A stretch of DNA of 64,000 nt from an uncultured bacterium (GCA_902462155.1 CABQAQ010000006.1:89256-153255); one strand, 5' to 3'; shown: positions 21,195 to 29,763, numbered from the stretch's first letter. The notes: generated by a model from the sequence alone, not told the origin. Made by a program: numbers and translations.

Positions 21195-21224
21195 AAAGAG
21201 GTAGTTTTAATCTACCTCTTTTTT
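21195..21224 (+). terminator. Terminator of groES-groEL
   Basis: A perfect 10-bp stem (AAAGAGGTAG / CTACCTCTTT) with a 7-nt loop is followed by a run of T. It lies 30 bp after the groEL stop. The minus-strand T-run is short, so it serves groEL mainly, but it also sits at the end of the convergent transglutaminase-like gene. Confidence 0.88.
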
Positions 21225-21229
21225 ATTTT

Positions 21230-22123
21230 TTATATTTCTCCACGTGCGAACTGTTTTTGAATATCTAAGATACAATCATCCAGAAAATCATATTGTTTCG
21301 GCTTGTTTCGAAAATGTGTATCTATCTTATAACACTTATTATTTACCTTTATTACATTATAGGCATGACTTTCATCTTTTGTTATCATTGGCATTGATTT
21401 TATATTTATGCTATCAAGTAAAAAACACACTAATAATGCTTTATGTCTACAAACACCTAGATTTAACAATATCCCTTTCATACTTTGGTCAAAATTTTTC
21501 ATTTCATTTGTTTCTTCAATATTTTTGTTATAATAATGATTTACTATTTTTGATTGTAAAATTTTATCTTCTTTAGAGCCTGCTTTAGGATAAACTTGAT
21601 CTACTATTTCTTGTAGACTTTTATATATATGATCAATATTAAGATTATTATTTATTTTAGATTTAAATAAATCAATACATTTATTTTTAATTTCTGTCAC
21701 ATCAACATCAGAAACCTCTTTATTTACCGTTTCCATAACAGCAATTGTTTTCTTTTTATTAAATTGGCTATAAATTAATTTAGATAAATCTTCATATTTT
21801 TTTAATATATTTTGAATATCTTTTTGTGCATTTTGTATAACTCCGGATTTGTCTTTACTTATAATGCTATTAGTTATATATCTAGGATAATGAATATCTT
21901 GAAATAAAACAGTTTGACCGGACATTATACTTAAATCTACTTGTTTTTTATCTTCTTTTTTTTGATTATTATTTATATTTTTAATAATATTTGGCAACAT
22001 TTCTTTTGTTTTAGTATCTTTTATTGGTTTCTTACTAAGATTAAAAACATTTTTTTTATATTTATGTTCTATTTTAGCTTGTTTTAAAGCTTTATTCTTT
22101 AAATATAAAAGATTATTACTCAT
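21230..22123 (-). CDS. Transglutaminase-like / papain-fold protein
   Basis: The 297-residue product has a C-terminal papain/transglutaminase-like core. LGVCRHKALLVCFLLD contains a Cys (225) at the start of a helix, HAYNVIKV has the His (253), and CYKIDTHFR supplies the Asp (268). The GVCRHKALL pattern resembles the transglutaminase-like domain of EDR1-type proteins. The first 170 residues are very Lys/Asn-rich and helical with no signal peptide. It may cross-link or hydrolyse a protein or peptide amide, but substrate and location are unknown. It lies downstream of the first cassette array on the same strand, with a large inverted repeat just before its ATG. Confidence 0.6.
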   Translation of the reverse strand: MSNNLLYLKNKALKQAKIEHKYKKNVFNLSKKPIKDTKTKEMLPNIIKNINNNQKKEDKKQVDLSIMSGQTVLFQDIHYPRYITNSIISKDKSGVIQNAQKDIQNILKKYEDLSKLIYSQFNKKKTIAVMETVNKEVSDVDVTEIKNKCIDLFKSKINNNLNIDHIYKSLQEIVDQVYPKAGSKEDKILQSKIVNHYYNKNIEETNEMKNFDQSMKGILLNLGVCRHKALLVCFLLDSINIKSMPMITKDESHAYNVIKVNNKCYKIDTHFRNKPKQYDFLDDCILDIQKQFARGEI

Positions 22124-22135
22124 AAATGCCTCAAA

Positions 22136-22167
22136 TTTTTGTTTAATACTTTAGTATTAAACAAAAA
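22136..22167. repeat. 32-bp inverted repeat 12 bp upstream of the transglutaminase-like gene
   Basis: Two perfect 15-bp arms (TTTTTGTTTAATACT and complement) flank a 2-bp centre. On the minus strand no T-run follows, so it is a poor terminator for the preceding membrane-protein gene. Its place between that gene and the next ATG suggests an operator or an mRNA structure that controls translation. Confidence 0.7.
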
Positions 22168-22235
22168 AATAATAAAAAAATTGTCAAAAAATTACAACTA
22201 AAACAAAAATTTTATTAAAATTAAGTAAAAGTATA

Positions 22236-22754
22236 CTAGCAATTTTTATCGAACTTATCTAATTGTTTTTTAGCCTTTTTATATTGTAAAACAGAATCTA
22301 TAATATTAGCCAAACAAACACTACCAAAACCTAAAGCAGCACCTATTTTACCCTGTTTATCCAAATTTTTCTTATTATCATCTAAAAATACACCTAAACA
22401 TACCAATGGGGTTATAATCGGAGCTAACGATCTTAAAAATATAGATTTTTTTATTTCTTTATCTTTATCTTTTTTATTTTTTAAATCTATTACTGTTTCC
22501 CGTAAAAATACAGAAGTCCAAGCCCCCATAAACAAAAAGTCTAAAACCGGAGAAAAAAGTTTATTTGATCCTATAGGAGTTAATAGCTTATTCATAGAGA
22601 TAATTAAAGATCCTTTTGCCAAAAAAGTTGAAAAAGATGGTTTTATTACTATTTGATTATTATTTTCACTATTTTCTTTTTTATATTTACCTTTAAATTT
22701 TTCTTCCGTAGTTTTTAATCTATTATTTATGCCAATAATATTATGAATTTTCAT
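22236..22754 (-). CDS. Small membrane protein, cassette array 1, copy 1
   Basis: The 172-residue protein has a polar N-terminus and then three or four hydrophobic segments (around LFSPVLDFLFMGAWTSVFL, LAPIITPLVCLGVFL and IGAALGFGSVCLANII), ending in a basic tail. I do not recognise the family. The last 40 residues are identical to those of the paralogue at 23155-23649 while the N-terminal half has diverged, a mosaic pattern. It begins 15 bp after the stop of a DUF697-like relic, with GAGGAAATT before the ATG. The second position in a two-gene cassette and the hydrophobic nature would suit an immunity or membrane-partner role, but this is inference. Confidence 0.6.
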   Translation of the reverse strand: MKIHNIIGINNRLKTTEEKFKGKYKKENSENNNQIVIKPSFSTFLAKGSLIISMNKLLTPIGSNKLFSPVLDFLFMGAWTSVFLRETVIDLKNKKDKDKEIKKSIFLRSLAPIITPLVCLGVFLDDNKKNLDKQGKIGAALGFGSVCLANIIDSVLQYKKAKKQLDKFDKNC

Positions 22755-22769
22755 AATTTCCTCTATCTA

Positions 22770-22940
22770 TTATTTACCATGTTTTCTAGCTACATCTTTG
22801 CAAATTTTAATAGTAGTTTTCGTAACTTTCCTACCTGATACATAATTTGCTAAACCATTAATAACCGGTGTTATAGCTGGGATATCTATTCCTTCTAAAT
22901 TAGCTAAAATCATTTCTCCTACAGCAGGTAATTTCTCTCC
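22770..22940 (-). pseudogene. Relic of a DUF697-like cassette gene (C-terminus only)
   Basis: On the minus strand a frame reads EKLPAVGEMILANLEGIDIP and continues to ICKDVARKHGK and a stop at 22770. It aligns with the C-terminus of the neighbouring copy (ACKEVAKRHGK). The cassette leader with its GGAGAG ribosome-binding site joins directly to this piece, so an internal deletion removed the start and about two thirds of the gene. At most a 46-residue peptide could still be made. Confidence 0.7.
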
Positions 22941-23230
22941 TAACTTTTTATATAACTAACACAAAACAACTATTTGGTTAAAAATCGTAATAAATTTTAT
23001 TTGCTAGGTTAAAGTTTAAATTTAAATTATTTTTACAAAAGTTAACGTAATTTATTCTAAAATATAATAATAAATTGACTAAAAGGATACTTTTTTACTA
23101 TTTTGCATTCTTCTCTTTAGATGAATATATATAATTAAGAATATTATAAAAGCACTAGCAATTTTTATCGAACTTATCTAATTGTTTTTTAGCCTTTTTA
23201 TACTGCAAAACAGAATCTATAATATTAGCC
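22941..23230 (-). repeat. Cassette leader plus 3' end of the next membrane gene, copy 1 of a tandem duplication
   Basis: This stretch is homologous, with scattered substitutions, to 24350-24635. It contains the 15-base leader box AAATTTTATTTGCTA at 22992-23006 (plus-strand reading). It then runs through an AT-rich promoter-like region into the last codons of the upstream membrane gene. The gene-free part (22941-23154) holds nothing else. Confidence 0.8.
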
Positions 23231-23649
23231 AAACACACACTACCGAAACCTAAAGCAGCACCTATTTTACCCTGTTTATTTAATTTTTGTTTATTACTAT
23301 TCAAAAACCCTCCTAAACAAGCTAATGGAAGACCTATAGGAGCTATAGAATTTAAAATAATATCATCTTTTAATGCTTGTTTTTTATCAGTATCATTTGT
23401 AACATCAATTGTTCGTTCCCGTAAAAAAAGAAAAGATAGAGATCCTAATAAAAAAAATGTAAACGGATATTTAAATATACTATTAGTTTCAGGAACCTCG
23501 TTGGGATACATTGAAACCATTAATGCACCTTTGGAAATATAAGTTGATAAGGATGGTTTTATTACTATTTTCTGTTCATTATTTTTTTTATCTTCATTTG
23601 ATTTAAAGTTTAAATTAAATGAATTATTATTTAAATTGTTAATTTTCAT
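23155..23649 (-). CDS. Small membrane protein, cassette array 1, copy 2
   Basis: A 164-residue paralogue of the 22236-22754 product. Hydrophobic segments are near IFKYPFTFFLLGSLSFLFL, IAPIGLPLACLGGFL and IGAALGFGSVCLANII. The N-terminus MKINNLNNNSFNLNFKSN contains the short aromatic-Lys/Gly pattern seen in other cassette proteins. It starts 18 bp after the upstream DUF697-like gene, with AGGAG 8 bp before the ATG. The gene is intact although its upstream partner is broken. No family assignment is possible by eye. Confidence 0.6.
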   Translation of the reverse strand: MKINNLNNNSFNLNFKSNEDKKNNEQKIVIKPSLSTYISKGALMVSMYPNEVPETNSIFKYPFTFFLLGSLSFLFLRERTIDVTNDTDKKQALKDDIILNSIAPIGLPLACLGGFLNSNKQKLNKQGKIGAALGFGSVCLANIIDSVLQYKKAKKQLDKFDKNC

Positions 23650-23667
23650 AATAATACTCCTGAAGAA

Positions 23668-24339
23668 TTATTTACCATGTCTTTTTGCGACTTCTTTACA
23701 AGCTTTGATAGTATCTTCTGTAGTTTGTTTACCGGATACAGTATTAGAAATAGCATTAACAACAACTCCTACACCAGAGATTTCTTTCCCCATTTCTTTA
23801 GCATAAGTTACCGCAATTTCTGCTATAGATGACACATTATTTTCTCTAGGTTTAACCATAGCTTTTACTTCTTTTACTTCTTCATCATTTAAGTCATAAC
23901 ATTCTTTAGCAATTATATTTACTATAGCTTTATTGTATTGTTTTGCAACAAGTTTATCATTAATTATACCACCTGTAGATAAAACCCACACATCATACCA
24001 TCTTTTTGAGATTTAGCAGAGTTATATGATTACCAACTAATCTTCCTGAACGTTCCCTTGGAGAACTTGGTTTATTTCTTAATGTTCGTATACTTTCTTC
24101 TAAAAAAGTATTTCGATTAGTTTCATTTAACATACTTAAACTTGTAATTACTGCTTCTTGTATAATTAAATCTTTTTTATTTTTAGGCCCGCCAAACGAG
24201 ATATTATTTCCGGATGATAATTTTTTATTATATACAGAAGAATCTGAACTCTTATTAATAACGTTTTATTTTTTTACATCTTGACACATACCATTTTTCG
24301 AATTCACACTTTTATAAGTGTTGAGTGTTGAATTTTCAT
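23668..24339 (-). pseudogene. Frameshifted DUF697-like cassette gene, array 1 copy 2
   Basis: An ATG at 24339, after GGAGAG, opens MKIQHSTLIKV and stops. The rest of the gene continues in other frames: ...SSGNNISFGGPKNKKDLI..., ...NKPSSPRERSGRLVGNHI..., then, after a shift in an A-run near 24002-24006, WVLSTGGIINDKLVAKQY to ACKEVAKRHGK and the stop at 23668. The SFGGPK and SPR(E/T)R elements match the array 2 genes. The start codon is followed by two 7-bp repeats (CAACACT), and the main frame has the same offset from the ATG as in array 2. An in-frame TAA after the KK of the N-terminal part adds to the decay. Confidence 0.65.
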
Positions 24340-24349
24340 AAAATTTCTC

Positions 24350-24640
24350 TCCTAACTTTTATATAACTAACGCAAAACAACTATTTGGTTAAAAATCATA
24401 ATAAATTTTATTTGCTAGGTTAAAGTTTAAATTTAAATTATTTTTTACAAAAGTTAACATAATTTATTCTAAAATATAACAATAAATTGACTAAAAGGAT
24501 ACTTTTTCACTATTTTATATTCTTCCCTCTGGATGAAAAAATAATTAAAAATATTAAAATGGCACTAACAATTTTTATCAAATATATCTAATTATTATTT
24601 AGTCTTTTTATATCATAAAATAGAACCTGTTAGTTAATAT
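24350..24640 (-). repeat. Second copy of the array 1 leader with a relic of a third membrane gene
   Basis: It repeats 22941-23230, including the leader box at 24403-24417. At about 24565-24633 it still matches the last codons of the membrane genes (the DKFDKNC end), but the frame is broken by several stops. This marks a third, dead cassette at the start of the array. Confidence 0.75.
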
Positions 24641-24667
24641 AATAAAAAGTCAAAAAATTAAAAATAA

Positions 24668-24696
24668 AAAGCCTATGTAGTGTTTACATAAGCTTT
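24668..24696 (-). terminator. Terminator of the infA-rpsI operon
   Basis: A near-perfect 12-bp stem (AAAGCcTATGTA / TACATAaGCTTT) lies 42 bp after the rpsI stop. On the minus strand it is followed by a T-rich tract. It closes the alpha-operon transcript before the cassette array. Confidence 0.8.
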
Positions 24697-24737
24697 CAAA
24701 AATAATCTTATAAATAAAATTTGCTGTAAGAAAAAGA

Positions 24738-25133
24738 TTATCTTTTAGAGAATTGGAATCTTTTTCTAGCTCTTTTACGTCCATATTTTTTACGTTCTTT
24801 AACACGAGCATCACGAGTTAAAAGCCCTTCAGCTTTTAATACAGCTTTATATTCTTCATTATATTTAAGTAAAGCACGAGCAATACCGTGACGTATAGCA
24901 CCAGCTTGAGATGCAATACCGCCTCCAATAGCTTTTACACGTACATCAAATTTATCAACACTGTCAGTAAGAGCTAGAGGTTTAAAGATCATCATTTCAA
25001 GTGAAGGTAAATTACCGAAATAATTTTCTAAAGTACGGCCATTTACAATAACTCTACCTTTACCATTTACTAATTTAACAACAGCAATAGAAGTCTTTCT
25101 ACGACCAGTTGCAATAATTTCTTTTTCTGCCAT
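24738..25133 (-). CDS. rpsI: 30S ribosomal protein S9
   Basis: S9 reaches the P-site tRNA anticodon with its conserved C-terminal KR tail, here KRFQFSKR. The 131-residue protein shows ATGRRKTSIAVVKL and VKAIGGGIASQAGAIRHGIARAL. Its ATG shares one base with the rplM stop (TAATG). It is the last gene of the operon. Cyanobacteria often have rpmE next, which is absent here. Confidence 0.97.
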   Translation of the reverse strand: MAEKEIIATGRRKTSIAVVKLVNGKGRVIVNGRTLENYFGNLPSLEMMIFKPLALTDSVDKFDVRVKAIGGGIASQAGAIRHGIARALLKYNEEYKAVLKAEGLLTRDARVKERKKYGRKRARKRFQFSKR

Positions 25134-25573
25134 TATTTGATCTCCATTTCATTGTAAACGATAGGCTTTTGAGCTTCATGCGGATGATTAGCATCTGCAT
25201 ACACTTTCAATTTAGTAAATTGTTGAGCCCCAAGAGTATTATGAGGTAACATACCTTTAACAGCTTTTTCAAGAGCTTTTGTTGGATCTTTTGCCATTAA
25301 GTCTTTAAAAGCTATAGATTTTAAACCACCAGGATAACCTGAGTGAGAATAATATATTTTATCAGTTTCTTTATTACCTGATACTTTGATTTTAGAACTA
25401 TTAATAACCACAACAAAATCTCCGGTATCAACATTTGGAGTAAAGTTAGGTTTATTTTTCCCTCTTAAGATATTAGCAATTGTAGAAGCTAATCTACCTA
25501 AAGTCTTGCCTTCAGCATCTATAAGATACCATTTCTTTTCTACCTCAAGAGGCTTAGCTGAATAAGTTTTCAT
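25133..25573 (-). CDS. rplM: 50S ribosomal protein L13
   Basis: L13 is an early 50S assembly protein. The 146-residue sequence has [36 protein letters not shown] and the signature [20 protein letters not shown]. The start overlaps the end of truA by 20 bp, with GGAGG inside truA as the ribosome-binding site, so translation is coupled. Confidence 0.97.
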   Translation of the reverse strand: MKTYSAKPLEVEKKWYLIDAEGKTLGRLASTIANILRGKNKPNFTPNVDTGDFVVVINSSKIKVSGNKETDKIYYSHSGYPGGLKSIAFKDLMAKDPTKALEKAVKGMLPHNTLGAQQFTKLKVYADANHPHEAQKPIVYNEMEIK

Positions 25574-26345
25574 TATTATATGCCTCCATTATATTTTCTT
25601 TATTATAGTATACATTCATTAAAGTAAGTCCATCTGGACTAATAGTTGGACCAGCATTAACTCTAGATTTTGAATCTAAAATTTCTTTCATTTTCGACGG
25701 GTCAAAAGATTTCTTCTCTATCATTAATACAGTCCCTATAATTGTTCGAATCATTTTATACAAGAATCTATCCGCTAAAAAATCAAAGTATATAAGATCA
25801 TTAGGAAATCTTTGACACTTTGCTATAAGCATATTACATACTTTAGCAGGATTATCCGTATTGACACTTTTAAAAGAAGTAAAATCGTGAACACCTATAA
25901 GATAACTTAAAGATTGATTCATTCTTTCAACGCTTAACTTATTTCTTACCAATAATGAATGGTAATCAAAAGGACTACGATAAATACGATTTGTTATTCT
26001 ATATCTATACCATCTGGCTTTTGCTGATAATTGAGCGTGAAAATCAGATTCTACTTTATTAATCTCTGTCACACTAATGGACTGAGGTAGGATACCATTG
26101 ACTGCATTAATGAATTTAAAATCATCATTAAAATCAAATGAAGTATCAAAATGTGCCACCTGACCTCTAGCGTGAACTTTTGCATCAGTACGTCCTGATA
26201 AAACGATTTTTTTAGTATTATTTTTTGTCAAAGTACAAATAGCATTTTCAAGTGCTTCTTGTATAGTTGGTTTATCTGGTTGTTTTTGTGATCCGTAAAA
26301 ATCAGAACCAATATACTCTACTTTTATTTTATAACGTTGAGTCAT
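25554..26345 (-). CDS. truA: tRNA pseudouridine(38-40) synthase TruA
   Basis: TruA isomerises U38-U40 in the anticodon stem-loop of many tRNAs. The catalytic motif [18 protein letters not shown] has the essential Asp at residue 54. Further conserved parts are [18 protein letters not shown] and [17 protein letters not shown]. The 263-residue length is normal. The placement rplQ-truA-rplM-rpsI is shared with cyanobacteria and Firmicutes. Confidence 0.96.
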   Translation of the reverse strand: MTQRYKIKVEYIGSDFYGSQKQPDKPTIQEALENAICTLTKNNTKKIVLSGRTDAKVHARGQVAHFDTSFDFNDDFKFINAVNGILPQSISVTEINKVESDFHAQLSAKARWYRYRITNRIYRSPFDYHSLLVRNKLSVERMNQSLSYLIGVHDFTSFKSVNTDNPAKVCNMLIAKCQRFPNDLIYFDFLADRFLYKMIRTIIGTVLMIEKKSFDPSKMKEILDSKSRVNAGPTISPDGLTLMNVYYNKENIMEAYNNENLFS

Positions 26346-26358
26346 CTTATATTAATTA

Positions 26359-26787
26359 TTAAACAAGTTGAATCAATGCCATAACAGCAGCATCACCACG
26401 TCTTGGCGGTAATCTGAAAATTCTTGTATATCCACCATTTCTAGACGTATATTTTGGTCCTATTTCATTAAATAATTTTCTTAAAACAGTTTCATCTGTA
26501 TATTTTTTCTCTTTTGATTTTTCTGAAACTACTTCTTTTGTATCTCTATCTATATACTTACCTGTATTAAGATCATAAATAAACTTAAGAACTTGACGAC
26601 GAGATGCTAAATCACCTTTCTTTGCAAAAGTAATAATAGATTCTACATAAGGTCTTAAAGCTTTTGCTTTTGAAATAGTTGTCTTTATTTCACCGTGTAA
26701 AAGCAATTGAGAAGCTAATGCTCTTAATAAAGCCTTTCTTTGATCTTGAGGTCTGGATAATCTGTGCTTTTTACAGTTATGTCTCAT
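26359..26787 (-). CDS. rplQ: 50S ribosomal protein L17
   Basis: L17 surrounds the exit tunnel. It begins MRHNCKKHRLSRPQDQRKAL, with RALASQLLLHGEIKTTISKAKALR conserved. At 142 residues it is about 20 longer than usual, owing to a lysine-rich insert (DRDTKEVVSEKSKEKKY) before the last third. The C-terminus GGYTRIFRLPPRRGDAAVMALIQL is standard. It follows rpoA after 31 bp. Confidence 0.96.
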   Translation of the reverse strand: MRHNCKKHRLSRPQDQRKALLRALASQLLLHGEIKTTISKAKALRPYVESIITFAKKGDLASRRQVLKFIYDLNTGKYIDRDTKEVVSEKSKEKKYTDETVLRKLFNEIGPKYTSRNGGYTRIFRLPPRRGDAAVMALIQLV

Positions 26788-26818
26788 TTTTATAATCCTT
26801 TATAATTTACTTTTCTTG

Positions 26819-27799
26819 TTATTCGATATCTGATGGTTCAAACCCTTCCGGATTAGGCATAAGTTCTAACCCACAAGCGTGTAATTTTTCTATTACCTCA
26901 TCTGAAGATTTTTTACCAAAGTTTTTAATATTTAATAAGTCGTGTTCTGACTTTTTCAATAATTCTGCTAAAGAGTTAATACTAGCACGTTTTAAACAGT
27001 TATACGCTCTTACTGATAATTCTAAATCTTCAATAGTAATACTAGGTGCAGCTGTTTCTACAACTTTTTCCTCTTCTATATATGTTGAAGGTTCTGTAAT
27101 AACTGGCTGACCTGTTATTGCGGCTATCTGCATAAAATGTTCTATTAATAGATTCGCTGCTTGTGATAAGGCAACATTAACATCTATACTTCCATTTGAC
27201 CACATCTCTAATGTTAATTTATCATAGTCTATTACATCACCAACACGTGTAGTTTCAACATTATAGCTTACTCTCTTTATAGGCATAAATACTGCATCGA
27301 TAGGAAGCATATCTATTGGTAAACTACCCTTGTTCTCTTTTAATACATCGTATGTGATATAACCTTTTCCATTCTCTACAATAATATCTGCGTGAATAGA
27401 ACCACCTTCTGTAATAGTGCATAATAACCAATCAGGATTAACTACTTTTACTCCTGCTGGCAATTGAATGTCAGATGCCAAAACCGGTCCCGGTCTGTCA
27501 ATATCTAGTCTTAAATGCTGGTCTTCTTTTGTATCCATCTTTACTACCAGACCTTTGAAGTTTAACATCACATCTATTACATCTTCTACTATACCAGGGA
27601 TTGATGTATATTCGTGAGTAATACCCTCAATTCTGATAGATGTAACTGCAGCACCCTCTAATGATGATAATAAAACTCTTCTTAAAGAATTCCCTATTGT
27701 AGTACCAAAACCTCTTTCAAGTGGCTCAATTACAAATTTACCATATTGGGATCCATCAGAATCGGTTGTGGTATTTATACATTTTATCTTTAATTCCAT
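26819..27799 (-). CDS. rpoA: RNA polymerase alpha subunit
   Basis: The 326-residue alpha subunit has the N-terminal dimerisation domain (GFGTTIGNSLRRVLLSSLEGAAVTSIRI region, which contacts beta) and a linker near 235-255. The C-terminal domain with its helix-hairpin-helix (LELSVRAYNCLKRASINSLAEL ... LLNIKNFGKKSSDEVIEKL) binds UP elements and activators. Two in-frame Glu-rich residues mark the linker. Position between rpsD and rplQ is canonical. Confidence 0.98.
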   Translation of the reverse strand: MELKIKCINTTTDSDGSQYGKFVIEPLERGFGTTIGNSLRRVLLSSLEGAAVTSIRIEGITHEYTSIPGIVEDVIDVMLNFKGLVVKMDTKEDQHLRLDIDRPGPVLASDIQLPAGVKVVNPDWLLCTITEGGSIHADIIVENGKGYITYDVLKENKGSLPIDMLPIDAVFMPIKRVSYNVETTRVGDVIDYDKLTLEMWSNGSIDVNVALSQAANLLIEHFMQIAAITGQPVITEPSTYIEEEKVVETAAPSITIEDLELSVRAYNCLKRASINSLAELLKKSEHDLLNIKNFGKKSSDEVIEKLHACGLELMPNPEGFEPSDIE

Positions 27800-27818
27800 T
27801 GATTTTTCCTCACTCCTC

Positions 27819-28421
27819 TTATTTAGAATAATATTCGATTACAAGATGTTCTTTAAATTCAGGATCTAGTTCATCCCTTTGAGGAATTCTATCAAATTTT
27901 ATTTTCTGAGCTTCTTTATCAATTGTCATCCAAGCAGGTGCTATCGCCATATCAATTGATTCTAAAACATTTGTTAAAAATTTATTACTCTTTGTTTTTA
28001 TTGTAATCTCATCGTTTTCTTTTACAAGGTATGATGCTATATTAACTTTTTTACCGTTAACTAAAACGTGATTGTGACTTACTATTTGTCTAGCCTGTTT
28101 ACGAGTTATTGCAAAACCTGCTCTGAATATTACATTGTCTAATCTTGATTCTAAAATTTGAAGTAAAATAGTACCTGTAACACCCTTTTTGCTAGCTGCT
28201 GCGTGATAATATTTTGCAAATTGCTTCTCGCTTACAAGATATGTATATCTTATTTTTTGCTTCTCTTTTAAGTGGATAGCATAATCAGAAAGCTTTTTTC
28301 TTACCGCACCGTGCTGACCTGACGCATTTTGTCTTAATGAAGAAACAAGTTTTCTATTTGATAAATCTTTTACTCCATAATTACGGAATAATTTATTATT
28401 AGGTCCTGTATATCTGGCCAA
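27819..28421 (-). CDS. rpsD: 30S ribosomal protein S4, zinc-free form
   Basis: S4 is a primary 16S rRNA binder at the 5' domain. The N-terminal cysteines of zinc-type S4 are absent (PNNKLFRNYG instead), so this is the C-minus form. The S4 RNA-binding domain LESRLDNVIFRAGFAITRKQARQIVSHNHVLVNG region is intact, total 200 residues. It lies inside the alpha operon, unlike in most cyanobacteria. Confidence 0.97.
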   Translation of the reverse strand: MARYTGPNNKLFRNYGVKDLSNRKLVSSLRQNASGQHGAVRKKLSDYAIHLKEKQKIRYTYLVSEKQFAKYYHAAASKKGVTGTILLQILESRLDNVIFRAGFAITRKQARQIVSHNHVLVNGKKVNIASYLVKENDEITIKTKSNKFLTNVLESIDMAIAPAWMTIDKEAQKIKFDRIPQRDELDPEFKEHLVIEYYSK

Positions 28422-28449
28422 TTTTTGACTCCTTTATTAATTTAATTAA

Positions 28450-28836
28450 TTACACTCTTCTTTTCTTAGGTGGACGACATCCATTATGAGGGATAGGTGT
28501 TACGTCCTTAATTAAAGTTATCTCAAGTCCGGCTGCTTGGATAGCTCTTATCGCTGTTTCTCTTCCAGAACCTGGCCCTTTGATATATACTTCAACTTTT
28601 TTCATTCCTTGATCTATAGATTTCTTTGCTACTATTTCTGCTGCACTCTGTGCTGCAAATGGAGTACCTTTACGTGCCCCTTTAAATCCGCATCCTCCAG
28701 CTGATGCCCAAGCAATAGCATTACCTTGGGTGTCTGTCGATGTGACTATTGTATTATTGAAAGTAGATTGAATATGTACAACACCTTGTAACACATTCTT
28801 TCTTTCCTTTTTTTTAGTTTTTGTTGGTCTAGCCAT
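28450..28836 (-). CDS. rpsK: 30S ribosomal protein S11
   Basis: S11 forms the platform with S7 near the E site. The 128-residue sequence has [42 protein letters not shown] and the terminal [18 protein letters not shown]. The deamidation-prone Asn-Gly of S11 is kept. It is 43 bp after rpsM. Confidence 0.97.
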   Translation of the reverse strand: MARPTKTKKKERKNVLQGVVHIQSTFNNTIVTSTDTQGNAIAWASAGGCGFKGARKGTPFAAQSAAEIVAKKSIDQGMKKVEVYIKGPGSGRETAIRAIQAAGLEITLIKDVTPIPHNGCRPPKKRRV

Positions 28837-28879
28837 TGTAATTTATTACTCCTTTAAATTATTTTATCATTATAATCTA

Positions 28880-29248
28880 TTACTTCTTTTTACCTGCTAT
28901 AGGTCCTGTCTTCTTACCACGTCTTGTACGTGCATTTGTTTTTGTCCTTTGACCACGTGCAGGAAGCTTACGTCTATGACGAAGACCACGATAAGAATTA
29001 ATTTCTGATAATCTCTTTATATTCTGAGATTCTTCTCTCTTTAAATCACCTTCTATTGCATAGTGGGATATCTCATCTCTTAATTTCTTTAAATCCTCAT
29101 CAGTTAAATCATCGGTCTTTAAATCCTCTGATATTCCTGTAGCCTCTAGTATCTTTGCACTCCTTGACTTACCTATTCCATATATATAAGTAAGCGCTAT
29201 TATCATTCTTTTGTTACGAGGTAAATCTACCCCAACAAGTCTTGCCAT
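28880..29248 (-). CDS. rpsM: 30S ribosomal protein S13
   Basis: S13 bridges the 30S head to L5 and the P-site tRNA. The 122-residue protein begins [26 protein letters not shown] and ends with the basic signature [25 protein letters not shown] region. The length and start are standard. It follows rpmJ by 72 bp. Confidence 0.97.
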   Translation of the reverse strand: MARLVGVDLPRNKRMIIALTYIYGIGKSRSAKILEATGISEDLKTDDLTDEDLKKLRDEISHYAIEGDLKREESQNIKRLSEINSYRGLRHRRKLPARGQRTKTNARTRRGKKTGPIAGKKK

Positions 29249-29320
29249 ATTTATATTGCTCCTTTTACATTACTTTTATTTTATTCTTTGTAAAAAAGAT
29301 AGCTTTTTATCTATTCTTTT

Positions 29321-29434
29321 TTACCCTTGTCTTTGTTTATGCTTTGGATTCTCGCATATTACTGCTATTCTGCCTTTTCTTTTGATTACTTTGCATTTAT
29401 CGCAAATCTTTTTTACTGATGCTCTGACTTTCAT
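29321..29434 (-). CDS. rpmJ: 50S ribosomal protein L36, zinc-binding form
   Basis: A 37-residue protein reads [20 protein letters not shown] and then [17 protein letters not shown]. The ligands Cys11, Cys14, Cys27 and His32 form the CCCH zinc site of C-plus L36. The gene is short and lies between infA (18 bp) and rpsM (72 bp) in the canonical place. A GGAAC/AAGAG-type ribosome-binding site precedes the ATG. Confidence 0.96.
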   Translation of the reverse strand: MKVRASVKKICDKCKVIKRKGRIAVICENPKHKQRQG

Positions 29435-29452
29435 TTTCTCTTGTTCCTTTTT

Positions 29453-29668
29453 TTATTTTAAACGATATGTTATTCTTCCTCGACTAAGGTCATATGGGGT
29501 CATTTCTACTTTTACCTTATCTCCTGGTAATATCCTTATAAAATTCTTCCTTATCTTTCCTGATATATGCGCTAATATTTCGTGATTGTTTTCTAATACT
29601 ACTCTAAACATCGCATTCGGTAGTGATTCAAGTATTGTCCCTTCAAATTCTATTACGTCTTTTCCCAC
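29453..29668 (-). CDS. infA: Translation initiation factor IF-1
   Basis: IF-1 is an OB-fold protein that blocks the A site during initiation. The 71-residue sequence [20 protein letters not shown], then [41 protein letters not shown], is textbook. It is the first gene of this operon: secY-adk-map, which normally lie upstream, are replaced by a pilD-type gene. AGGT lies 3 bp before the ATG. Confidence 0.97.
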   Translation of the reverse strand: MGKDVIEFEGTILESLPNAMFRVVLENNHEILAHISGKIRKNFIRILPGDKVKVEMTPYDLSRGRITYRLK

Positions 29669-29735
29669 ATTTACCTCGTTTTTATTTTTTATTTATTTTT
29701 TATACAAAAATAATAACTTACTTTTGTATATTATT

Positions 29736-29763
29736 ATCCTACATGTAAAATTTTCATAATCAA
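29736..29763 (-). promoter_or_regulatory. Possible promoter of the infA-rpsI operon
   Basis: On the minus strand TTGATT (29763-29758) is followed after 16 bp by TAGGAT (29741-29736), and an overlapping GATAAT lies at 19 bp. The rest of the 316-bp gap (29669-29984) is AT-rich. It contains an inverted repeat at 29701-29730 (TATACAAAA / TTTTGTATA) and nothing else I can name. Confidence 0.4.
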
